Shown in pieces: positions 1-12,319 of a stretch of DNA of 64,000 bases. The DNA comes from Littorina saxatilis. Its lineage: Eukaryota; Mollusca; Gastropoda; Littorinimorpha; Littorinidae. The notes under the pieces are model-generated. The model saw only the letters and a program-made list of their open reading frames with translations. It made no database searches and was not told the DNA's origin. The translations under genes were made by a program, and so were the position numbers. Position 1 is the first letter of the stretch; every line of letters starts with the position of its first letter. The stretch covers positions 23,468,199 to 23,532,198 of the forward strand of contig NC_090248.1 of assembly GCF_037325665.1 (NCBI RefSeq), in the 5' to 3' direction.

Positions 1-893
1 ATTAGGAAAATACTTCGGCTGATGAAAAACTCGAGGGTCAGAGTTTTTTTCGGTCAAAATGTCGCTCTACGTGAGTGACTCAACAATTAAGGGTATAACA
101 TGATAACAATTCTGCTTAAAATGTCCAAACATTATTTTCTGTATGATGATAATGTTTGTCAACTGTTTATTTGTAGGACAGTTTCTTTAAAGCATGTTCC
201 GTGCTGGTTTTACCGATTCAATTCTACAGGAAGATAATTGAATGCCCAGCCTGAACAGTAGAAATAAGATGGCTACCGTTACCAAGTATTGGCTTTATCT
301 CCTCCTTGAAGAAAATTGATCCAAGAAAACAAAACTTAAGCTTACAACCTTTGCGAGGGAACAATTATAAACCCATTGTTTTTAATTAACACAGTGTCCA
401 AATATGGCTCAAATGAACAATCCGTTAGGGATTGTACAACCTTTGACATTGTGTTTTCATGAGTATGGAAAATCTGTGGGATTTTGAAAAGCTGTGTGAT
501 CAATATTGTGGGGTTTTTTATTATGAAAGAAATGTGGGCGGAAAACATGGAGGCCATATCCATCTGCACACAGCTCTATGGATTTGTGCTTTCAAATAGA
601 AGGTGTGGAATTCAGGTAATCCTGCAAAGCGGCCTCCGAAATAATCTTAATAAGGTGATAACGTGGAAAAGCCCCGAATGCTCAGTACTGAGGAACTCAG
701 GTGATGCCCGAAAGCTGCTGTAGAGGTTGCGAAGAGAACGACCGAATAGTCAATTAAGGAAAGATTATGCTATTTTTGTTTTCTTATCTCAGATTGCAGG
801 TGTAACATCCCTTTTGATTATACCAGTTCGTTACCTGGGGGATCTTTCTTATGGTGCGCCAAATTGATATTACTATCGTCACCTGTTATATTA
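1..893. other. No gene seen
   Basis: Open frames here are short, overlap on both strands and show no recognisable domain or splice-supported exon. I see no repeat I can name. Confidence 0.5.
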
Positions 894-1189
894 GGCCTAA
901 AAAAAAAATAGGTGTGGTTACGGTAACCCGACCTACCCTATTTTTAGGGGCCGACCCTATAACTTTTTATTACATTTGCCACCAAAAAAAAAAAAAAAAA
1001 AAAAAACGAGTGCAAAACACGCAATGAAAGCGAAAGCGCCCGAGTCGCACACTTATTTCCCTGTCAAGTAGGTTTAATTTGTTACACATTAGAAAAAAAA
1101 GTTAAAAAAAAAAAAAAGTGATTGCCTACCTACCTACCCTATTTTTTTGGGCTATGTTACCGTAACCACACCTATTTTTTTTTTTGGCC
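894..1189. mobile_element. Short inverted-repeat DNA element (MITE), PIF/Harbinger-like
   Basis: The ends are inverted copies of about 34 bp: the left reads GGCC, an A-run, then TAGGTGTGGTTACGGTAAC, and the right is its reverse complement with one change in the first bases. The element is flanked by TTA on both sides (891-893 and 1190-1192). A 3 bp TWA duplication is the habit of PIF/Harbinger transposons. At 296 bp it has no coding capacity, so it is non-autonomous. The family assignment rests on target duplication and TIR only. Confidence 0.75.
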
Positions 1190-1559
1190 TTAGTGTGAAA
1201 GGAGCGGTACAGACTCTGCACCCGAGTTGTTGGCCTTTAAGTCAACACCCGTGGTTTGTGGAAATCTGTTTGTGATGGGGTCTGGTAGTTTCCGATTGTC
1301 TGTATGTTCATGGAAACCTTCGGGTTTGCATAACAGTTTTTATAGGGCTAAGAAATTGGCCCTAACATTTTCAATCCTGTTTGATTGCACTTCGCTTCCT
1401 GAGGTGATCGTAGTGTTTCGGCACTCTGTTACATTAGTAGTTATCGTTAGATGTGGCTGTGATATCCACATTTATTAGTCACAATGTCGAGAAAGGAGGA
1501 ATCATATCAGATCGAGGCGTAAGAACAGACGGCAGCGAAGTTTTCAGTGTTTATAAACG

Positions 1560-2105
<546 letters not shown>

Positions 2106-2402
2106 GGAGCTGGGTTGTGCATCAAGAAAATGTACATGATTGTTGACACCAAAGAAAGAACGAAAGACAGACAGACAGACAGACAGACAAAGACCAATAT
2201 TACAGGCAACTGACCCTGCAGTTTCTAGGGACCTACACGCATCCTCATTTCTAATTAACCTTGAATTGCCTCCAAGGAACCAAATCTGTCACTAAAGTAT
2301 ATTCTTCCTATAACAATTTTACGTACGGATTCAAACGCGCAAAGTACCGAACGACAAAACCACAGGAACTTGAATCAAATTTTCAACAGATTTACTCTCA
2401 TC

Positions 2403-2699
2403 CTAGATCCTATGAATTAAAAAAGATTACAGCGAGGAAAGAGTCCGCCCAAAACAGTAATACAGAGTTCTGGATGAGCGAACGTGTAGCCAAGACCTGT
2501 TCGCGTACGTTTAGATATGAGGTCACCCGCACACGTCTTGGAGAATCGGTCTAATCCTATGAATTTAAAAAGATTACAGCGAGGAAAGAGTCCGCCCAAA
2601 ACAGTAATACAGAGTTCTAGATGAGCGAACGTGTAGCCAAGACCTGTACGCGTACGTGTAGATATGACGTCACCCGTACACGTCTTGGAGAATCGGTCT
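2403..2699. repeat. Tandem duplication, about 147 bp unit
   Basis: Two adjacent copies of a unit that begins near TCCTATGAATT and ends with CTTGGAGAATCGGTCTA. They differ at only a few positions, so the duplication is young. No coding role seen. Confidence 0.85.
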
Positions 2700-3141
2700 A
2701 GATGATGCCCACCCGTCTGCAATGTTCTAAATTCAGTCATCCATTTTCCTATATAAGTTGTTTGCCTCCCAGCAAGACGTGTAGATCTTGGCAAACGCGT
2801 GACATAAAAACCAGATTTGATGACGTTACCCGTACACGTTCCCGAACACGTGCTGAAAAGTGCCACATCTAAATCTGTCTAATAACAACATCTTCGAACC
2901 AGATCCCCACGGTCAACGCGCAAAGTACGGACCAATGAAACCACAAGAATCGACGCCTGCGTCAAATGGTGACATTCTTTCAGCAAAAAGCAAAACAGAG
3001 CAAGCACCCAGACTGAAGAATTTTGGTATGTGTTCACTTGAAATATGCTGTAACCGTAATCTATGTACAAGCCTATCTGTGAAAATGTACATGATTGTTG
3101 ACACCAGAAAAGAAGGAACGTATCTTCAGTTCTGGCAGCCA

Positions 3142-3706
3142 GGGCCGAGGTGCACGAAGCGAAATTGGGTGCTACCAAACAATAGGTGGGAATCTTTTTC
3201 TTCTTCGTCTTCTGCGTTCGTGGGCTGAAACTCCCACGTACACTCGTGCTTTTGTTTGCACGAGTGGAAATTTACGTGTATGACCGTTTTTTACCCCGCC
3301 ATTTAGGCAGCCATACGCCGTTTTCGGAGGAAGCATGCTGGGTATTTTCGTGTTTCTATAACCCACCGAACTCTGACATGGATTACAGGATCTTTTTCGT
3401 GCGCACTTGGTCTTGTGCTTGCGTGTACACACGGGGGTGTTCGGACACCGAGGAGAGTCTGCACACAAAGTTGACTCAGAGAAATAAATCTCTCGCCGAA
3501 CGTGGGGACGAACTCACGCTGACAGCGGCCAACTGGATACAAATCCAGCGCGCTACCGACTGAGCTACATCCCCGCCCGGTGGGAATAAACCGCGGGGTC
3601 TGATTGGTTGAAATCACAACAAATCTCAGTTTCAACCAATCCGACTCCGCGGCTGCGTACCACCCTTTTTGGGTGGCACCCAGTTTCTCTCCGTGCACCT
3701 CGGCCC
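3142..3706. mobile_element. Inverted-repeat element carrying a nested SINE
   Basis: The left end (GGGCCGAGGTGCACG, 3142-3176) and right end (3671-3706) are inverted copies matching at about 30 of 35 positions. Without the SINE inserted at 3194 the element would be about 170 bp. The core contains CTGATTGGTTGAAAT and its inverted partner, shared with 7766-7915. No convincing target duplication was found. Confidence 0.7.
3194..3578 (-). mobile_element. tRNA-derived SINE (family A), complete
   Basis: Read on the minus strand it starts CGGGCGGGGATGTAGCTCAG, a tRNA-like A box, followed by a B-box-like GTGAGTTCGTCCCC, a body with TTCAGCCCACGAAC, and a GAAGAAG-type tail. Direct repeats GGTGGGAAT flank it (3185-3193 and 3579-3587), which fixes both ends. 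A second full copy is at 50202-50573 and a 3' fragment at 52059-52175. Confidence 0.85.
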
Positions 3707-4029
3707 AGCTTGTATATTTTCGGTGTGTCTCCGCGTGAAAAGATGCTCTTATCCCATTTAAAATTCGAAACAGATATTTGGTAGTTTACATGATTGTTTT
3801 CGCCAGAAAAAAAAGAAGGTTTTCTTCAGTCCAAGCACCCAGACTGAACATTTTTGGTATGTGTCCATGTTGAAGAATGCTCGTGTCCTGTGTAAATACC
3901 TGGACACATACATGTATGTGTTGGTTTACATGATCTTGTAGCCCAGGTTTCTTCAGTTCAAGCACCCAGGCTGAACAAACCTTTGGTGGTGTTATCATAT
4001 GGAAAAGCCCAGACAGTTCTGGTCAAGAC

Positions 4030-4210
4030 GTTACAAGACAAGACAAGACAAGACTGACAAGGCAAGACACAACAAGACAAGACAAGACAAGACGAATACC
4101 ATTCTCAGTCTTACGAAGGATGTAGAACAGGGTTTTATCTGCTTTTTTCGTGTGTGTTTCGTGTGGGTGTTTTTTACATTCAGTCAAGTATATGTCCCTC
4201 TATCTCTGTC

Positions 4211-4251
<41 letters not shown>

Positions 4252-4252
4252 A

Positions 4253-4293
<41 letters not shown>

Positions 4294-4330
4294 CATCATC
4301 TTCATCATCTTCATCATCATCATCATTTAC
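4030..4330. repeat. AAGAC, GTCT, CT and CAT microsatellites
   Basis: Simple-sequence tracts in series: AAGAC around 4035-4095, GTCT 4215-4260, CT 4260-4288 and CAT 4288-4325. Frames reading through them are not genes. Confidence 0.9.
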
Positions 4331-4379
4331 ACCATATAAGCATTGTAAGCTTTAGTGTAAACGTTGGTATTGTGTGAAT

Positions 4380-4645
4380 TTTACCGGCGATTACTTTACA
4401 TGTGTAACCTCAATTAACATGTTGCATGTTTCGCTTTTGATTCGTATGTTGCTTAATTTGTCATTTTGTGCTTACTTGTCGATTGTTTGCTGGGTCGTTC
4501 GTTTAATTTGTTTATTTGTCATGTTGCTTTACTTGTTTATCATTTATTAGACATTTGTATTAGAAGTAAGGACCGGTTGTAAGAAAAGGCGTCGTCTTAA
4601 ACCTCTATCCTTGAAAAATAAAGTTCCATCATCATCATCATCATC
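4380..4645 (+). mobile_element. LINE-like 3' end with CAT tail
   Basis: T-rich sequence ends in TTGAAAAATAAAGTTC followed by (ATC)n. The block AAGGACCGGTTGTAAGAAAA with the following 50 bases recurs inverted at 20740-20805, also next to a microsatellite. The tail structure suggests a 5'-truncated non-LTR insertion; no coding sequence remains. Confidence 0.5.
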
Positions 4646-5019
4646 TCTCCTTATTTCAAAAGGAAGGCTAGAGAGAATCGGACATATTTCAGTGACTGAA
4701 TGGTTAATCACGCCTCAGCGTTCTTGTTTTTGTACAGTACTGCAGAGGGAGGCTAATCTACTATGTGCACGAAACGGAAGGTAGCTTGAGTCCAAGGTCC
4801 TGTCCATGTACTAATCTAACACCAAGGATCAATAACAATGAAGTGTTATCACAAAGCCGACATCTGTCCCCTCGCGGCAAAGCGTAGCCTGATTTGGACG
4901 CTCAGTAATGAGCAATTAACCGTTGATAGCTCCCGTGTTGGAACGAAGCCCCCAGAGAGCCCGCGACACGAGAGGTCGGGAGACCGCTATTAATCTGTTG
5001 ATTCTCTATCGATTGTGTC

Positions 5020-5870
5020 ACCTTCACTGGTCGTGTGGTTTTCATGCAGGACTTTAAAGATACTGTCCTTCTTTGTCAGGTCAGCATAATTATGTTTAAC
5101 TGTCGATTGTGTCACCTTCACTGGTAGTGTGGTTTTCATGCAGGGCTTTAAAGGTACTGTCCTTCTTTGTCAGATAAAACACATTTAACGGTCGATTGTG
5201 TTACGGTTCTAATGCAGAACTTCAAAGATTCCGTGCGTCCTTTCTCATGCCAGCAAATGTTTAACTGTCGTGTGTGTCACATCAACTTGTGCGGTTCCGA
5301 TGCAGGATTTTAAAGATACTGTCCTGTCCTTTTCAGCTCGGAGCAGGGTTTCGGTCTGTTGTGCTTTCTTTATACCCTTACACTGGTGCAATTTTGTAAC
5401 ACATGTTACATAGCCACTGGTGAATTAACAGAGAGAAAAATAAAGAAAAACGGTCATATAGGTTTTCGCATCCATGGGAGGTAATCGGAACCGACCAAAC
5501 AGACTGAGCCAGTAGCGCGACATATGTCGTGACAACCAGGTGACAGTATACGTAAAGTAGCGCGACATATGTCGCGACTGTTCCGATGCAGGACGTAGAA
5601 CCGTGCTCTTTCCTATTCAGTTCCGCGACGAATGTCTTAGCTCAAGTTATAACTGCTGTGGTTCCGATGCAAGACTGAAAAGATGCTGTCATCCTTTCTC
5701 GGGTGATAAAACGTTCACCTATCTATTGCGTCATCTTAACGGGTGTGTTTCTTTTGCAGGACTTGAAAGAGGCTGTCCTTTTCCCTCGGGTTGGAGCATT
5801 TTTTTTTCGTCGATTGTGTCACTCCAACTCAGTGGTGCGGTTCCAATGCAAGAACATACTCGAGCTTGTT
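5020..5870. repeat. Degenerate tandem array, about 95-105 bp unit
   Basis: The string TCGATTGTGTCAC, then GGTTCCGATGCAGGACTT, then AAAGATACTGTCC recurs in order about seven times. A different insert at 5345-5565 splits the array and itself carries TAGCGCGACATATGTCG twice. No gene seen between 4650 and 5020 either. Confidence 0.75.
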
Positions 5871-5997
5871 GTTGATCCTTAACATGTATTATATGTTGAA
5901 TTATCTTTGAATTGTTGAATAAACACTGTTTAAACCAAAATACTCAGATCATGGTGTGGCTTTTCATACACACCCATCTCAACCCTGGGAGAAGATG

Positions 5998-6073
5998 GTT
6001 AGTTGGTTGGTTGGTTAGTTGGTTGGTTGGTTGGTTAGTTGGTTGGTTGGTTGGTTAGTTGGTTGGTTGGTTA
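5998..6073. repeat. (GGTTAGTTGGTT)n microsatellite
   Basis: Repeats of GGTT and AGTT units over about 75 bp. Confidence 0.9.
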
Positions 6074-6111
6074 TTATTTTGTATCGCCTCTTCAACTGAT
6101 ATTGCTATTCG

Positions 6112-6342
6112 AGACCGATGAAGCTGGTCCCCTCCTCTACGTGCAGCTGTGGACTAGAGTACCAGACCACTGAACACATCCTTCAGCGATGCACCATCCT
6201 TGAGAGTCTGAGAAAAACCGTGTGGCCAACTGCAGTCTCCCTCCACTGCAAGCTGTACGGAGGAAAGGAAGATCTGGAGAAGACGCTGTCCGGGCTGACA
6301 ATATAACAAGTGTGATCGACAAGAAGAAGAAGAGACCGATGC
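6112..6342 (+). mobile_element. LINE fragment: C-terminal zinc-binding tail of a reverse transcriptase ORF
   Basis: The translated segment from 6118 contains CSCGLEYQTTEHILQRC, the C-x-C...H...C pattern found downstream of the reverse transcriptase domain in many Jockey/CR1-type non-LTR retrotransposons, followed by a stop and a GAAGAAG tail. It is a 5'-truncated copy of about 230 bp. An almost identical inverted copy of its first ~125 bp lies at 6684-6806. Confidence 0.75.
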
Positions 6343-6529
6343 CAATTTGTTAACTTTCTCAGTTCACATGGCAAGCTTCATGCTTAAAACTATTTACAAT
6401 CAGGTCCATCACTGTAAAAAGAAGGTTCTAAAAATGTATGCATGCACTGTAGTGTTTGTCACGAATCTCTTTCATCCTCTTCTTTTTCCCTTATGCTTAT
6501 CTCTGTTCTCTCGTGCCCCATGTCTTTTT

Positions 6530-6602
6530 TACATTTAGTCAAGTTTTGACTAAATGTTTTAACATAGAGGGGGAATCGAGACGAGGGTCGTGGTGTATGT
6601 GC

Positions 6603-6685
<83 letters not shown>

Positions 6686-7386
6686 ACACGGTTTTTCTCA
6701 GACTCTCAAGGATGGTGCATCGCTGAAGGATGTGTTCAGTGGTCTGGTCCTCTAGTCCACAGCTGCACGTATAGTAGAGGAGGGGACCAGCTTCATCGGT
6801 CTCGGTCTGTGCGTGTGTGTGTGTAGAGCGATTCAGAGTAAACTACTGAACCGATCTTTATGAAATTTTACATGAGAGTTCCTGGGTATGATATCCCCAG
6901 ACTGTTTTCCATTTTTTGGATAAACGTCTTTGATGACGTCATATCCGTCTTTTTGTAAAAGTTGAGGCGGCACTGTCACACCCTCATTTTTCAATCAAAT
7001 TGATTGAAATTTTGACAAAGAAATCTTCGACAAAGGCCGGACTTTGGTATTGCATTTCAGCTTGGTGGCTTAAAAACTAATGAATGAATAATAAACTTAC
7101 TCCTTGTCGGTCCCTGATTCCAAAAACATATAGATATGATATGTTCGGATTAAAAACAAACTCAGTAAGCTAAAAAGAATAGACATACAGAAAAGCGTGT
7201 TATCCTGCTCAGCGCGACCACTACCGCACTATTGTGCATGGCTTGTCGATTTCACTGCCTTTGCCACGAGCGGTGGACTGACGAAACTACGAGTATGTGG
7301 TCTTGGTGAAAAAAGCAGTGCGTTCAGATTCATTCTGTGAGTTCGACAGCTTGACTAAATGTTGTTATTTTGCCTTACGCGACTTG
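6530..7386 (+). mobile_element. Helentron-like non-autonomous element (family E1)
   Basis: It begins TACATTTAGTCAAG (itself a palindrome with TTTTGACTAAATG) and ends CTTGACTAAATGTTG followed by a short TCGC/GCGA-type hairpin region and CTTG. Subterminal inverted repeats plus a 3' hairpin without a target duplication are the structural signature of Helentron-associated elements. An internal GT/GTCT microsatellite (6601-6683) is split by an inverted LINE fragment. A second copy, reversed, is at 52302-53513. Family call is inference from structure. Confidence 0.6.
6684..6806 (-). mobile_element. Inverted copy of the neighbouring LINE fragment
   Basis: Reverse complement of 6106-6234 with only a 4-base insertion and about one substitution, sitting inside the microsatellite of the E1 element. 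The near identity implies a recent local inverted duplication rather than two independent LINE insertions. Confidence 0.85.
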
Positions 7387-7765
7387 TTCTGTTTGTTATC
7401 GTTGCCTGAAATTAGTAAATGTATTTAGTCCGCCATCATGTTAACCTTTGTTATGTACATACCAGGATTACTTAAATTAAGCATTATATGCTTGAGTTAG
7501 TTATCTTAAAAACCATGTATTGTTTTTGTCATGATAATAATTGAATAAAGTTTTGTTCAAACCAATCTCTTGAACGTCCACACAACCGTGGGAGAACAAT
7601 CCATGAAATGTGAACGACCTGTCGGTAGACACCATCACTTCAGGTAGTATGACGTATGTCCACGTGGGGGTTGGGGGGGAAATACAACCAGATCTCCCAC
7701 TGCGAATGTAAGACAAGCCAGAACCCAGTCCCATGATTCTGGGTTTTGCGGTAGGGGAGACTACA
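7387..7765. other. Probable LINE 3' tail, no gene
   Basis: AT-rich sequence ending TTGAATAAAGTTTTGTTC near 7560 resembles a retrotransposon 3' end. The rest shows no coding signal. Confidence 0.3.
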
Positions 7766-7915
7766 GGGGTGGTGTTCACGAGAAAGTGGCCAACTGGGAG
7801 GGGCTAAAGTACTGGTTCTGATTGACTGAAGTCTCTAAACAATGCTCAAGTTCAACCAGTCCGACCCAGCGCTTGGTTCCCACCCAACAGGGCGCTTTCT
7901 CGTGCACACCACTCC
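7766..7915. mobile_element. Small inverted-repeat element related to 3142-3706
   Basis: Ends are inverted copies of GGGTGGTGTTCACGAGAAAG; the centre carries CTGATTGACTGAAGTCTCT and an inverted TTCAACCAGTCCGAC. It shares layout and core motifs with the element at 3142-3706, so both belong to one MITE family. Confidence 0.7.
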
Positions 7916-8461
7916 AGGGCTCGTCAGACTAAAGTGCCTCGATCGTATTGTCCATTTTCCTCAGATTTTCGGCACAGCGAAATCGCTTGAAACGGCCGAA
8001 TCCTGTACAACCACACTCCAAGATGCTGGGGGTTTCTAAAACCAGAGAACACAATATCATTTTGGCTGCCCATTTTCAGTTTAAACGCATGTTAGGATTG
8101 ATAATGTCAAAACTCACCCTGAAGAGTTCTCATGCCAATCACCTTGACCGTCTGACCATGGCTTGTGATTTCTTATATATCATATTTCTGTTGTTGTTGC
8201 TATCATACAAAAAATTAATAGTCATTGCCGCTGTAGGTCTGTTTCCCAGCATTTCAACAACAGCAAACACACCTCCCTGGATGCCCGTGTGAGAGGTGTC
8301 TGGCAAATGTACAACACATCCCCAGACAGAAAACAAGTAGAATCCGATTTTATAAAAAATCTATGCATGGGCACATCCACACCTGACCGTTTGAATGCTA
8401 AAATGTGATGTATCCACCAAAATGACAAAGCTCCTCTTGCAAAAACGCCGAGTCCGTGCCA

Positions 8462-8680
8462 CGGATCTGGTCGCAAAAGCCAAACTAGTTTCGCAAAAAA
8501 ATTAGCTGTTTAACTAATTGCTACATAGAAAAATTTTCACTTTTTTCTCAAGATAGCATTCTGGGCCGATCTGGTCGCAAAATCTAAACTAGTTTCGCAA
8601 AAAATAATCTTTTTTACTAATTGCTACATAGAAAATGGTCGCTTTTTTTCTCCTAAAGACAGCATTCTCCACCAATCCCC
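8462..8680. repeat. Tandem duplication, about 110 bp unit
   Basis: GATCTGGTCGCAAAA, AACTAGTTTCGCAAAAAA, CTAATTGCTACATAGAAAA and CAGCATTCT or TAGCATTCT occur twice in the same order. No gene seen in 7916-8461. Confidence 0.85.
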
Positions 8681-8736
8681 GTAAGCGTCAGCAGTTTTGT
8701 ATATCCTGACTCATAGTATACATTGATCAATTTCAT

Positions 8737-9715
8737 CAAAAATGATGTCCTCATAAATTGTAAGGTCTCTTCTATACTTTAGAGAAAATTAAACAAAAAT
8801 CTACAAAAGCAAAGAAATATGGGCAACTACAAAAGAGACATGTTTATGACCACACTATATAAAGTCTCTTTTTTTCTTTTTTTTTTCTTCCAAAATTTTA
8901 ATCAATCAATAAACAAGTGATAACAAACATGGTATCTGTGTGTTTTCTGTTTGTAAACATACTTTCTCATTTACATGAGGTGCAGAAAAACTCACCACTT
9001 GTAATTACTCTTACTCGTTATGTTAAATTTTACATTATACAAAAGGGCAAAAATTAACAATAGGGGAAACTATAGTGTTGTGTCTGCTGGTGTCAACATG
9101 TGTAGCATCAAAATGATCATATGTCATCATATATGGGTCTATTCAAAAACAATATTCGCATCATAAAATGTGCCTGTCTTTGCTTTATATCAAGGACAAT
9201 AAACAATAATTTGTTTCTAATTAATAAAACTTCAGACTAATGTTGAAATCTTAACACAACACGATTTCCAAAAATAATGTCCAGTGTTAATTGTGAATCT
9301 TTTTTTTTAAATGCTTTCGCACATCTTTGCGATTAAAATAATATGAACAATCTTCTTCCTATTTTTGCTGTTACCTTTTATACCAAAAAGGACATCTGTA
9401 CCATTCAACCTAATTCTTTCGCCAATGTTTACTAATATGTACATTTCAATATATTTCCCAAACAGCCTGAGCACGGTTGGACATTCAAAGAAAACATGCT
9501 CCAATACATCAAGTTCATCCTCACAATATGTACAGTTTTTATCAGCCTTCACTTTCATTTTACACAATAAAATATTAGTTGGATAAATGTTTTGCAATAT
9601 TCCAATGCGGTACACGTAGTCTCTTCTGTACTTCATTGAAAAGCGAATGAATAGCAGGAAGAACACAAATATTGGCAAAATGAAAAAAGATACATTTTTA
9701 GAACCACACTATATT
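8737..9715 (-). mobile_element. LINE remnants, reverse transcriptase C-terminal tail
   Basis: The 123-aa frame at 9678-9307 (minus) reads RIGILQNIYPTNILLCKM, CTYCEDELDVLEHVFFEC and on, the zinc-binding tail that follows the RT domain in many LINE ORF2 proteins. It is N-terminally truncated. The block around 9593-9715 recurs degenerately at 8737-8866, so two pieces of one LINE family lie in series. The intervening 8870-9300 is AT-rich and holds no other recognisable gene. Confidence 0.65.
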
Positions 9716-10400
9716 TATATACCCTTTGACCATAAATATTCACTAAAAAAAAAAGGCTAGAAAGTTGAACAATGTGCAACTGGTATTTCGAATCAGTTCG
9801 CAGATAGTCGTCTGAATGTCGTTTGAAAATTGGGCTTGCATCTTAGTTTTACAGAGCCCATTTCTTGTTCCGCTAACAAAAGTCTGTTGCATTTCGGTCA
9901 GAAGGGCAGGAACGTTATAGTTCTTTCCATTTAAGCTTTTTCAAAAATGTGTACATTAGGTACAACGCCACAACTTTCTTTTATTAGCCGCAAAGAATGT
10001 ATAATTAACGATTTTCGTGGTATCAATGCAACACGCCTGACGTCTCAAAGCACTAATAATGGCCAAAATATCGACATGCACGAAGTTTGAAAGTTCAGAA
10101 AATGTCGATGGACATTATGTTGACAATGGAGAAAGTTTTAGAGTACTAATGATCACCTTGGGATCAACGTGTACAAAGCTCAAACGTTTTAATTGGTTTT
10201 AAGTTACTAATGACGAGTCTGACATCAACATCTACGAAGTTTGAAAGCACTCATGACGGTCACGAAATTGAACTCTTTCGGGTTTTACCGAGCTAATTAC
10301 TGATTTCTCATTCTCTCTGTTTTGTGTGTCTTTTTTCAAACATTTGTTTGCTTATTTGTTTGCTGAGTTGAGAATCAAAAACAAGAAAGTTAAAGTTATT
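9716..10400. other. No gene seen
   Basis: AT-rich; short blocks such as GAAGTTTGAAAG recur near 10082 and 10218, but no coding region or named repeat is evident. Confidence 0.4.
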
Positions 10401-10410
10401 GGAGCGTTAG

Positions 10411-10458
10411 TTTTTGACAAAACGAAACATGAATGTAAATGTTTCGTTTTGTCAAAAA
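10411..10458. repeat. Perfect 20-bp-arm hairpin
   Basis: Arms 10411-10430 (TTTTTGACAAAACGAAACAT) and 10439-10458 are exact reverse complements with an 8-base loop. It abuts a two-copy tandem block of about 180 bp (10453-10630 and 10632-10775) sharing TTTTTTCTGACG and GGAACACTAGCAG-like segments. Confidence 0.85.
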
Positions 10459-10778
10459 TGAAACGTTCCAAATAATGACTTTTTGTTTTCTTTTTTTTTC
10501 TCGGGATTTTGGAACGACAGCTGCAAACTCTCTGTTATAGATTGCTGATTTGAGGGTTTTTTCTGACGTGGTTGCTTGTTTTGTTCTATCTTCAACTATG
10601 AAACATAAATTTAAGTGGGGTTTTTTTTTGGTCAAAAATAAAACGATCTAAATAACTAACATTTCTTGTTTTTTCGATTCTGGAATTTGGAACACTAGCA
10701 GTCTATTTGATGGACTGCTGATTGGAATGTGTTTTTTCTGACGTTGATGTTTTGTTTCGTATTATCTTTAACTATATA

Positions 10779-10781
<3 letters not shown>

Positions 10782-10838
<57 letters not shown>

Positions 10839-10846
10839 TATGTGTA

Positions 10847-10877
<31 letters not shown>

Positions 10878-10912
10878 CTCTGTGTGTGTGTGTGTGTGTG
10901 TGTATGTGTGTA

Positions 10913-10978
<66 letters not shown>
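10782..10978. repeat. GT microsatellite
   Basis: Almost pure (GT)n with a few TATG and TCTC interruptions. Frames reading Val-Cys repeats or His-Thr repeats are artefacts. Confidence 0.97.
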
Positions 10979-10981
<3 letters not shown>

Positions 10982-11173
10982 TGGATGTGGCGGACGTGCC
11001 TGTCTGGAGTACTTTGGGTGTTCTTACTTCGTATGTTTTATTGTTCTTATTTTTGTTTTTCAAGGTTGTTGTGATATGTTGTTTTGGGTGTTTTAAGAGC
11101 AGATGAACCACACTTTTCCATCCATTGTAATTGTATGGACAATAAATGATCTTATGACTTATGTCTTATGTCT

Positions 11174-11510
11174 ATGAAAGGTACTGTCCTTCCTGCGTAC
11201 AAAACATACCCGTGGCCATCTCAGATCTGACTCTGCGTTCACATGGAATAAGAGCTTCCTTCACCTTGGACACATACCAACATTAAATAGGGCTGGGTCT
11301 AGGGGATGTATGTTTGTTGGGGGGGGGGGGTCCGGAAGCCTCCCTCCCGCACCCTTCCCTTTACCCGGCAAATATACCCTTTTTAAAGAGAGACCCAAAA
11401 TACCCCTTAAAAAAGGCTAAATTTCAACAGCAGCTTTGTCCCACGTAAAAACTGACCTGGCCAGATCTGAGTTGGTGGGCCAAACAAGGAAAGGACGTGT
11501 GCCTTTAAAG
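11174..11510. mobile_element. Foldback-type repeat (family G), diverged copy
   Basis: Left AAAGGTACTGTCCTTCC with CCATCTCAGATCTG, and right CAGATCTGAGTTGGTGGGCC with GTGTGCCTTTAAAG, form inverted arms as in the better copy at 15256-15592. A G-rich middle (11290-11430) with GAGACCCAAAATACCCC resembles 63250-63340. Confidence 0.5.
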
Positions 11511-11519
11511 GGGAAAAAA

Positions 11520-12030
11520 GTGGAAGTAAGTCCGCTGCCGGCATTGTCCAAAAGTCATCAACACAAGCACCTATGACGTTTTACATCCTGTCACAGTTTT
11601 TGTTTCAACGAAATTCAGTCCTTCAGTGCAATGCAGGCTAATCTTCAAAATGTACTCTCCCATGCTCTAAGGATAAGTTTTCGTTTGTTTTGTACATAGA
11701 TCGTTCTCTGATATTCTTAAATACAATTTGATTCAACTAAAGATAGCCCATCCCCGACAAAGTTCACACTTACGGCTTTAAGTCTCATCTTGATTTTGTT
11801 TGCTCGTTCGCAAATGGCTCAGAGTCGATAAGCTTGTTTCCTCTGAAGGGAAAAGAACTATATACTTACTCTAATTTGATATGTTTCCGATGTCTGTTGT
11901 CATTTGTTTACTTTTTGTTTTAAAGAAGCTGCTTTAATTTGGTCCGTAGCTGCCTCCCGGACATGTAGAATACAGATAACCCGCCCCCTTTCTCAATAAT
12001 CATTCATTGTTATGTCTTTTGTGCTTGTTT
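11520..12030. other. No gene seen
   Basis: Short frames only; nothing recognisable. Confidence 0.4.
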
Positions 12031-12039
12031 TTGGTGGTG

Positions 12040-12315
<276 letters not shown>

Positions 12316-12319
12316 GAAA

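Larger units (their letters stand above)
2995..3990. repeat. Dispersed local repeat of a TACATGATTGTT / AAGCACCCAGACTGAA block
   Basis: The blocks ACATGATTGTTG, CTTCAGTT and AAGCACCCAGACTGAA recur in the same order near 2130, 3000-3130, 3785-3860 and 3925-3990. This looks like a degenerate tandem family interrupted by the inverted-repeat element and SINE listed next. Confidence 0.6.
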
